A stretch of 64,000 nt of DNA from Saccharopolyspora gloriosae. GTDB taxonomy: Bacteria; Actinomycetota; Actinomycetes; Mycobacteriales; Pseudonocardiaceae. Position 1 is the first letter of the stretch; every line of letters begins with the position of its first letter. A program made the translations under genes and the position numbers. The notes beneath the pieces were generated by a model. That model worked only from the letters and a program-made list of their open reading frames with translations, had not been told where the DNA came from and did no database searches. This document shows positions 57,946-64,000 of this stretch, in pieces. The DNA is taken from positions 1,364,001 to 1,428,000 of the forward strand of contig NZ_CP059557.1 of NCBI RefSeq assembly GCF_022828475.1, read 5' to 3'.

Positions 57946-58164
57946 ATGCGCGAGCAGCGAGCGGTCGAGAACGACACCTACGTGTGCCTGTCCGAGCAGG
58001 TCAGGATCACGCACGAGGCCGAATCGGACCGATCCGTCCAGCTGGACTTCCGGGGCAGCGGCGACGGACTGACCCTGAACTTCACCGAAAAGGCTTTCGC
58101 CGAACTCACCAGCGCCGTCGGCCGCGCCAACGCCGAACTCCTCGGCACCACCACTCCGAAATGA
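57946..58164 (+). CDS. Conserved 72-aa protein of unknown function, copy 2
   Basis: Differs at 4 of 72 positions from the product of 3700-3918 (F23H, P27S, P70T, N72K). ATG 57946 has AGAGGAGG six bases upstream, far better than the upstream ATG at 57910. Located divergent to a WhiJ-like/DUF397 pair and abutted by a palindrome starting at the base after its stop codon, as in copy 1. No known domain. Confidence 0.8.
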   Translation: MREQRAVENDTYVCLSEQVRITHEAESDRSVQLDFRGSGDGLTLNFTEKAFAELTSAVGRANAELLGTTTPK

Positions 58165-58211
58165 GTGAACGGACCGTTCGTCCAACGAGATTGGGCGAAC
58201 GGTCCGTTCAC
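58165..58211. repeat. 47-bp palindrome between copy-2 gene and cobN
   Basis: GTGAACGGACCGTTCGTCC...GGGCGAACGGTCCGTTCAC, beginning right after the stop of the 72-aa gene and 10 bases before the convergent cobN stop. Confidence 0.87.
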
Positions 58212-58221
58212 TTCGATCAGG

Positions 58222-61200
58222 TCAGCCCTTCGCCGGGCCGTCCTCCAGGTCGCCTTCGGCTTGGAGGTAGACCTCGTGCAGGGCCGCGAGGGTGTCCGGG
58301 TTCGGGGATTCCCACATCTCGCGGTTCGCCGCCTCCAAGAGGCGTTCGGTGATGCCGTGCAGCGCCCACGGGTTGGACTCGGTGAGGAACTTCTGGTTCT
58401 CCTCATCGAGCACGTAGGTCTCGGCGAGCTTCTCGTACATCCAGTCGCCCACCACGCCCGTCGTGGCGTCGTAGCCGAACAGGTAGTCCACCGTGGCCGC
58501 CAGCTCGAACGCGCCCTTGTAGCCGTGCTTGCGCATCGCCTCCAGCCAGCGCGGATTCACCACGCGAGCGCGGAACACCCGCGAGGTCTCCTCGGTCAGC
58601 GACCGCGTCCGGATGGAATCCGGGCGGCTGCTGTCGCCGATGTAGGCCGCCGGTGCCTTGCCGGTCAGCGCGCGGACCGTGGCGATCATGCCGCCGTGGT
58701 ACTGGAAGTAGTCGTCGGAGTCGGCGATGTCGTGCTCGCGGGTGTCGACGTTCTTCGCCGCCACCGAGATCCGCTTGTACGCGGACTCCATGTCGCCGCG
58801 CGCCTCGGTGCCCTCCAGGCCGCGGCCGTAGGCGAAACCGCCCCACACCGCGTACACCTCGGCGAGGTCGGTGTCGTCGCGCCAGTTCTTGCTGTCCATC
58901 AGCGGCAGCAGACCGGCACCGTAAGCACCGGGCTTCGAACCGAAGATGCGCGTGGTGGCGCGGCGCTCGTCGCCGTGCTCGGCGAGGTCCGCCTGCGCGT
59001 GGGCGCGCACGAAGTTCTGCTCGTCCGGCTCGTCGAGCGCGGCGACCTTGCGGACCGCGTCGTCGAGCAGCGTCACCACGTGCGGGAACGCGTCGCGGAA
59101 GAACCCGCTGATGCGCACCGTCACGTCCACGCGCGGCCGTCCGAGCTCGTCGAGCGGGATCACTTCGAGCCCGTTGACGCGCCGCGACGCCTCGTCCCAC
59201 GTGGGACGAATACCCATCAGCGCCAGCACTTCCGCGATGTCGTCGCCGGAGGTGCGCATCGCCGAAGTGCCCCACACCGACAGGCCCACCGAACGCGGGT
59301 ACTCGCCGGTGTCGGCGAGGTAGCGCTCGATCAGCGAGTCCGCGATGGCGTGCCCCGTTTCCCAGGCCAGCCTGCTCGGCACGGCCTTCGGGTCCACCGA
59401 GTAGAAGTTGCGGCCCGTCGGCAGCACGTTGATCAGGCCGCGCAGCGGGGAACCGCTCGGCCCGGCGGGGACGTAGCCGCCTTCGAGGGCGTGCAGCGTC
59501 GCGCCCATCTCGTCGGTCGTGGCGTCCAGCCGCGGCACCACCTCGGTGACCGCGAACTCCAGCACCCGCACCACGTCGTCCGGGGAGTCGCCCAGCACCG
59601 AGCGGCACACCTCGACGACGGCGCCGAGCTCCCAGTCGCGCTCCTCCATGCCGGAGACGAGGGCGTGCGCGGACGCCTCCACGTCGTCCACGGTGCCGCG
59701 CGCGACGCTGCCGTCCTCCAGCATGCCCAGCGCCTCGCGCAGACCGGGCAGCGCACCGCTCTGACCGCCCCACACCTGCCGGGCGCGCAGCATCGCCAGC
59801 ACCAGGTTCACCCGCGCCTCGCCCTTCGGGGCGGCGCCGAGCACGTGCAGGCCGTCGCGGATCTGCGCGTCCTTGATCTCGCAGAGCCAGCCGTCGACGT
59901 GCAGCAGCATGTCGTCGAACTCGGCCTCGTGCGGACGTTCGTCCAAGCCGAGGTCGTGGTCGAGCTTCGCGGCCTGCATCAGCGTCCAGATCTGGCTGCG
60001 GATCGCGGGCAGCTTCGCCGGGTCCATCGCCGAGATCTGGGCGTGCTCGTCGAGCAGCTGCTCCAGCTTCGCGATGTCGCCGTAGCTCTCCGCGCGCGCC
60101 ATCGGCGGCACCAGGTGATCCACCAGCGTGGCGTGCACGCGGCGCTTCGCCTGGGTGCCCTCGCCGGGGTCGTTGACCAGGAACGGGTAGATCAGCGGCA
60201 GATCCGCCAGGGCCGCGTCCGGCGCGCAGGACGCCGACATGCCCGCCGTCTTGCCGGGCAGCCACTCCAGGTTGCCGTGCTTGCCCAAGTGCACCATCGC
60301 GTGCGCGCCGAACTCGTCGGTCAGCCAGCGGTAGGCGGCCAGGTAGTGGTGGCTCGGCGGCAGGTCCGGGTCGTGGTAGATCGCGATCGGGTTCTCACCG
60401 AAGCCGCGCGGCGGCTGCACCATGATCACCACGTTGCCCGCGCGCAGCGCGGCCAGCACGATCTCGCCGTCCGGGTCGTGCGAACGGTCCACGAACTGCT
60501 CGCCGGGCGGCGGTCCCCAGTGGCCCTCGATGCTCTCCCGCAGATCCTCGGGCAGCGTCGCGAACCAGTCGGAGTAGCGCTTCGCGGGGATGCGCACCGG
60601 ATTGCCGGACAGCTGCTCCTCGGTGAGCCAATCCGGGTCCTGACCACCGGCGGCGATCAGCGCGTGCACCAGCGCGTCACCGTCCTGCGCGGCCACACCG
60701 GGCAGTGCGTCGGGGCCGTCCTCCGGGCCGATGTCGTAACCCGCCTCGCGCAGGCGCTGCAACAGGCCCACCGCGCTCGCCGGGGTGTCCAGGCCGACCG
60801 CGTTGCCGATGCGGGAGTGCTTCGTCGGGTAAGCCGACAGCATCAGCACCAGCCGCTTGTCCTTCGGCTCCACGTACCGCAGCCGGGCGTGCTTGACGGC
60901 GATGCCCGCGACGCGCGCCGCGCGCTCCGGGTCCGCCACGTACACCGGCAGGCCCTCGGCGTCGTTCTCCTTGAACGAGAACGGCACCGTGATCAGGCGC
61001 CCGTCGAACTCGGGCACCGCGACCTGGGTGGCCATGTCCAGCGGGGACAGGCCCTCGTCGTTGTCCTGCCAGGCTTCGCGGCTGGAAGTGAGGGTGAGGC
61101 CCTGCAGGATCGGCACGTCCAGGTCGGCGAGCGCGCCCACGTCCCACGCCTCGTCGTCGCCACCGGCCGAGGCCGTCGCGGGCTTCGTGCCGCCCGCGGC

Positions 61201-61836
61201 GAGCACCGTCACGATCAGCGCGTCCGCCTGGCGCAACGTGTCCAGCAGGCCCGGTTCCGGGGCGCGCAGCGAGGCACAGAACACCGGCAGCGCCCGGCCG
61301 CCCGCGTCCTCGATGGCGTCGGAGAGGGCGTGCGCGAACGCGGTGTTGCCCGCCATGTGGTGCGCACGGTAGTAGAGCACCGCGACCTTCGGACCCTCGG
61401 TGTTGCGGGGTTCGCGGTCCAGCAGGCCCCACTTCGGCGTCTCCACCGGCGGCTCGAAGCCGTGGCCGGTGAGCAGCACCGTGTCGGACAGGAAGTTGAA
61501 CAACTGCGTCAGGTTCTCCGGCCCGCCCTGCGCGAGGTAGGCGTGGGCTTGGGCGCACACGCCGCCGGGCACGGTGGAGCACTCCATCAGCTCCGCGTCC
61601 GGGGCCTGCTCGCCGCCGAGCACCACCACCGGGCGCGGCCCCGCGAGCAGCGCGTCAAGGCCCTCTTCCCAGGCGCGGCGGCCGCCGAGCAGCCGCACGA
61701 TCACCAGGTCGGCGTCCTCCAGCAGCGGCGGCAGGTCGTCCACGCCGAGGCGGGCCGGGTTGCCGAGGCGGAAGTCCGCACCGCTGGCACGTGCGCTGAG
61801 CAGATCGGTGTCCGATGTGGACAGCAGCAGGATCAT
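58222..61836 (-). CDS. cobN: Cobaltochelatase subunit CobN
   Basis: A 1204-aa large subunit that inserts cobalt into hydrogenobyrinic acid a,c-diamide with an AAA+/VWA partner. Family segments in order: MILLLSTSDTDLL at the start, YYRAHHMAGNTAFAHALS near 225, MLSAYPTKHSRIGNAVGLDT near 340, MVHLGKHGNLEWLPGKTAG near 515 and VWGTSAMRTSGDDIAEVLAL near 860. The ChlI-ChlD fusion at 28888 is the likely ATPase partner. ATG 61836 overlaps the stop of a 17-codon leader ORF; a GGGAG lies eight bases upstream. Expression is under a B12 riboswitch. The long plus-strand reading across it is a codon-bias shadow. Confidence 0.95.
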   Translation of the reverse strand: MILLLSTSDTDLLSARASGADFRLGNPARLGVDDLPPLLEDADLVIVRLLGGRRAWEEGLDALLAGPRPVVVLGGEQAPDAELMECSTVPGGVCAQAHAYLAQGGPENLTQLFNFLSDTVLLTGHGFEPPVETPKWGLLDREPRNTEGPKVAVLYYRAHHMAGNTAFAHALSDAIEDAGGRALPVFCASLRAPEPGLLDTLRQADALIVTVLAAGGTKPATASAGGDDEAWDVGALADLDVPILQGLTLTSSREAWQDNDEGLSPLDMATQVAVPEFDGRLITVPFSFKENDAEGLPVYVADPERAARVAGIAVKHARLRYVEPKDKRLVLMLSAYPTKHSRIGNAVGLDTPASAVGLLQRLREAGYDIGPEDGPDALPGVAAQDGDALVHALIAAGGQDPDWLTEEQLSGNPVRIPAKRYSDWFATLPEDLRESIEGHWGPPPGEQFVDRSHDPDGEIVLAALRAGNVVIMVQPPRGFGENPIAIYHDPDLPPSHHYLAAYRWLTDEFGAHAMVHLGKHGNLEWLPGKTAGMSASCAPDAALADLPLIYPFLVNDPGEGTQAKRRVHATLVDHLVPPMARAESYGDIAKLEQLLDEHAQISAMDPAKLPAIRSQIWTLMQAAKLDHDLGLDERPHEAEFDDMLLHVDGWLCEIKDAQIRDGLHVLGAAPKGEARVNLVLAMLRARQVWGGQSGALPGLREALGMLEDGSVARGTVDDVEASAHALVSGMEERDWELGAVVEVCRSVLGDSPDDVVRVLEFAVTEVVPRLDATTDEMGATLHALEGGYVPAGPSGSPLRGLINVLPTGRNFYSVDPKAVPSRLAWETGHAIADSLIERYLADTGEYPRSVGLSVWGTSAMRTSGDDIAEVLALMGIRPTWDEASRRVNGLEVIPLDELGRPRVDVTVRISGFFRDAFPHVVTLLDDAVRKVAALDEPDEQNFVRAHAQADLAEHGDERRATTRIFGSKPGAYGAGLLPLMDSKNWRDDTDLAEVYAVWGGFAYGRGLEGTEARGDMESAYKRISVAAKNVDTREHDIADSDDYFQYHGGMIATVRALTGKAPAAYIGDSSRPDSIRTRSLTEETSRVFRARVVNPRWLEAMRKHGYKGAFELAATVDYLFGYDATTGVVGDWMYEKLAETYVLDEENQKFLTESNPWALHGITERLLEAANREMWESPNPDTLAALHEVYLQAEGDLEDGPAKG

Positions 61837-61886
61837 GCGGCACGCTCCCGGCTGAGCAGGGACGCGGGCATGCGGACAGGACGCAT
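61833..61886 (-). CDS. 17-codon leader peptide coupled to cobN
   Basis: ATG 61886, preceded by GAGGAAGG, encodes MRPVRMPASLLSRERAA and ends with a TGA overlapping the cobN ATG (ATGA). Four Arg codons in 17. It sits after the riboswitch, so the switch may act on its ribosome site and pass control to cobN by coupling. Confidence 0.6.
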   Translation of the reverse strand: MRPVRMPASLLSRERAA

Positions 61887-61944
61887 GGTCAACCTTCCTC
61901 GGGGTCCTCGCCCCGGAGTCGTCGGCGCCCGGTGTCGGACCGGG

Positions 61945-62125
61945 CGGTGGCGGCGCGGAGTGTCCTGGCTCCCGGATCGGTGCTCGCTCCGGTCTTCCCG
62001 GCCGCGCCCGTGCGCGGACAGTGACCTTCTGATTGCGGAGTCCGCTCCCCGGTGACAGTGGCGGGACCGCGCCGGATTCGCACCGGCTTCCTCCACTCGT
62101 CGCCGCCGACAACTCTCCGCAACGG
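61945..62125 (-). ncRNA. Cobalamin (B12) riboswitch of cobN
   Basis: On the minus strand: GGAAGCCGGTGCGAATCCGG (62072-62091), GCCACTG (62056-62062) and GGAGCCAGGACAC (61960-61972) in the right order and spacing. A CGGGG-TCCTCG-CCCCG hairpin at about 61901-61916 lies downstream, next to the leader-ORF ribosome site, and could be the expression platform. Confidence 0.9.
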
Positions 62126-62604
62126 GGCGATCGTTCGTCAAGTGGCCCGCTGCGCTGGTGCGCGAGAGATCACGCACTCGCCCTGCCCGCCGCGCCCGCC
62201 CCCGAACGACCTGCTGCCCCTGCCCGCGCGCTGACACCGCCATCGCCCGCCGCACGGTCACGGTGCGGATGATTTCCGCGATCTCGCAAGAAAACGAACC
62301 ACCCGAACACGGCGAACTCCCCGAATCGGTGCGATGAGATCCCGCTGATCAGCCGGAACAGCCGTCCGCAGTGGGTGTCGGCCACACCGGGCACGTTCAA
62401 CTCCGCGCGAAATCGCGCCCAGGGCGGTGGGAGCTTCCGGGGGCGGTGCTGTGCGGTGAGGCGTATCGCGTTTTGCGTGCGCAACGAGGGCGGGCCGTAG
62501 TATCGACGACCGCCGGTGCGCGGCGAGATCCGCGCACCACCGGAGACCGGCGCCGTGCGCTGCGGATTCCGAACGACCACGATCAGCGAGAGCGGGGGAG
62601 AGCC
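62126..62604. other. Divergent promoter region, cobN / cobG
   Basis: About 480 bases. The cobG side has TTGCGT (62473-62478) and TAGTAT (62498-62503) as -35/-10 candidates with a 19-base gap, and a perfect 9-bp leader hairpin GGTGCGCGG/CCGCGCACC at 62515-62538. No B12 core is seen on the plus strand here, so cobG may not be riboswitch-controlled. Confidence 0.5.
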
Positions 62605-63978
62605 GTGCCGCGACGAGCCGAACCGGACGCGTGCCCCGGCGCGCTGCGGGTGCACGAAGCCGCCGACGGCGGCCTGGCCCGCGTGCGGGTGCCCGGTGGG
62701 CGGCTGGACGCGCGGCAGGTGCGGGCACTGGCCGCGGCGGCGCGGCTCGGCGACGGCGGCTGGGAGCTGACGTCGCGGGCGAACCTCCAGGTCCGGGGGA
62801 TCGCGCCGCGTGACGTGGCCGAGTTCGCCGACCGGCTGGCCGAGGCGGGCCTGCTGCCCTCGCCGACGCACGAGCGGGTGCGCAACATCATCGCCTCGCC
62901 GTACACCGGCTGCGATGACGTCGGCTCGCTGGACGTGCACGCGGTCGCGGCCGAACTCGATCAGCGGTTGTGCGCGGCGCCCGCACTCGCGGAGCTGCCG
63001 GGGCGCTTCCTGTTCACCGTGGACGACGGCCGGGGCGATGTCTCCGGACTCGCCGCCGACATCGGGCTGGCTCCCGCCGGCGGCTCGGTGGCGGTGCTGT
63101 TAGGCGGTGCGGACAAGGGAATTCGGGTCGCCGTCGCGGACGCGGCACGTGCGGCGGTGCTCGCCGCGGAGGCGTTCCTGGCCGAGCGGGCGCGGCAGGA
63201 GTCGGCGAGCTGGCGGCTCGCGGAACTCACCGACGGCGCCCGGCTGATCGCCGATCGTGTCCTCGCCGAACTCGGCTCGGCGGAGGCCGGTGGATCGGAA
63301 ACCGGCGCGGCGGCGTCCCCCGACGACGCCGGGGCCGCTCACGGAGCGGACGGGGCCGCCTCCGGTGCGGCCGACGGTTCCGCTGGACGCATTGCGCCCG
63401 CCTCCGGTGCGGCCGACGGCCCCGCTGAACGCACCGGATCCGCTTCCGGCACAACGAACGACTCCGGCCCGCACGTTCCCACCGAACCCGTCTCCACCCA
63501 CGCTGAGCTGGGCGTCCTGCACCGCCGCGACGGCCACGTGAGCCTCGCGCTGGGAGCCCCGCTGGGCAGGTTGAACGCCGAGCAGGTGGCCGCCCTGGCC
63601 GCACTGGAGCGTCCGCTGCGCCTCACCCCGTGGCGCACGCTGCTGCTGCCCGGAATCCCCGAGAGCGAAGCGGAAACCAGGCTGTCCGAATCGGACGAAG
63701 CCGGTTTTGTGGTGGACGCCGCCGCGCCGCTGGCCGGGGTCACCGCGTGCACCGGGCGTCCCGGCTGCGCCAAGTCCCTCGCCGACGTGCGATCCGACGC
63801 CGTGCGCGCCGCCAGGCCCGGCTCGCTGCCGGTGCACTGGGCGGGCTGCTCGCGCCGCTGCGGCCGACCGGCCGGGAACCGAGTGGAAGTGCTGGCCACC
63901 GAGGCCGGCTACGAGGTCGGCGGCGAACCCGCCGGCGAGTTATCCGCCGCGCTCGAAGCGGCACGGAGGGCAGTGTGA
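62605..63978 (+). CDS. cobG: Precorrin-3B synthase-like protein (CobG, nitrite/sulfite reductase fold)
   Basis: A 457-aa protein with the two half-domains of sulfite/nitrite reductases. The iron-sulfur/siroheme ligands are in TACTGRPGCAKS and HWAGCSRRCGRP near the C-terminus; the N-terminal half has ELTSRANLQVRGIAP. CobG makes precorrin-3B by oxygen-dependent hydroxylation and lactone formation. A 70-residue Ala/Gly-rich insertion (about 215-285, repeating ASGAADG) is unlike typical CobG. GTG 62605 follows GGGGGAGAG; the longer frame to 62371 is unsupported. Its stop overlaps the next gene by four bases. Confidence 0.88.
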   Translation: MPRRAEPDACPGALRVHEAADGGLARVRVPGGRLDARQVRALAAAARLGDGGWELTSRANLQVRGIAPRDVAEFADRLAEAGLLPSPTHERVRNIIASPYTGCDDVGSLDVHAVAAELDQRLCAAPALAELPGRFLFTVDDGRGDVSGLAADIGLAPAGGSVAVLLGGADKGIRVAVADAARAAVLAAEAFLAERARQESASWRLAELTDGARLIADRVLAELGSAEAGGSETGAAASPDDAGAAHGADGAASGAADGSAGRIAPASGAADGPAERTGSASGTTNDSGPHVPTEPVSTHAELGVLHRRDGHVSLALGAPLGRLNAEQVAALAALERPLRLTPWRTLLLPGIPESEAETRLSESDEAGFVVDAAAPLAGVTACTGRPGCAKSLADVRSDAVRAARPGSLPVHWAGCSRRCGRPAGNRVEVLATEAGYEVGGEPAGELSAALEAARRAV

Positions 63979-64000
63979 GTACCGGACCCAACCCAGCCGG
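63975..64000 (+). CDS. cobH: Start of the next gene, probably precorrin-8X methylmutase
   Basis: GTG at 63975 overlaps the cobG stop (GTGA) and opens MSTGPNPA before the window ends. Only eight residues are visible; cobH is a guess from the usual cobG-cobH order. Confidence 0.4.

Noticed and set aside
58165-62055. Plus-strand open reading of almost 1300 codons across cobN
   Set aside because: Exactly antisense to cobN; low-complexity His/Arg/Val-rich translation with no domain. It is a by-product of GC-rich third positions.

Overview
This 64 kb window is chromosomal DNA from a high-GC actinomycete, most likely a Pseudonocardiaceae member near Saccharopolyspora. The reasons are the very high GC content, mycothione reductase, several WhiJ-like (XRE-DUF5753) regulators with DUF397 partners, a one-chain long-chain acyl-CoA carboxylase, an actinobacterial cobalamin pathway and a rifamycin-protection helicase. 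The genus is an inference; no database was searched.

Layout. 0-5 kb: a GntR-controlled MFS exporter, a TetR/metallo-hydrolase divergent pair, and a WhiJ-like locus with a divergent 72-aa protein. 5-13 kb: metallophosphoesterase and mycothione reductase, then the giant carboxylase. 13-21 kb: a two-component system, a convergent operon (ABC exporter, histidine kinase, response regulator), two small membrane proteins and a VanZ protein. 21-28 kb: a PEBP protein, a lone WhiJ-like regulator, an unusual KAP NTPase-receiver fusion, two secreted trypsins flanking a LysE exporter, and an ElaA-type acetyltransferase.

28-43 kb is the main cobalamin region: a B12 riboswitch and ChlI-ChlD type chelatase, a probable 6C RNA, then cobO-cobB, cobM, cobL-cbiG, a second two-component system and a siroheme/precorrin-2 fusion gene. 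43-58 kb is accessory: repeat-rich intergenic DNA, methionyl-tRNA synthetase, ferredoxin and reductase, a TetR/reductase pair, a metallo-hydrolase, a third and a fourth WhiJ-like locus, and helR with its rifamycin-associated element. 58-64 kb returns to cobalamin: cobN under a second B12 riboswitch on the minus strand, and cobG leading into a next gene (probably cobH) cut by the window end. CobN with the ChlI-ChlD fusion would form the cobalt chelatase; both are riboswitch-controlled.

Most striking non-coding features: (1) a family of about 47-bp palindromes, nearly all between convergent genes and often touching stop codons, probably bidirectional terminators; (2) a second dispersed element with four identical boxes in its two copies while the stem between them changes on both sides; (3) a cluster of eleven GAA-triloop mini-hairpins containing a 64-bp tandem repeat; (4) a coupled 17-codon leader ORF between the B12 riboswitch and cobN. 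The best candidates for undescribed biology are the KAP-receiver fusion, the covarying element, and the duplicated 72-aa protein-palindrome unit beside unrelated WhiJ-like regulators.
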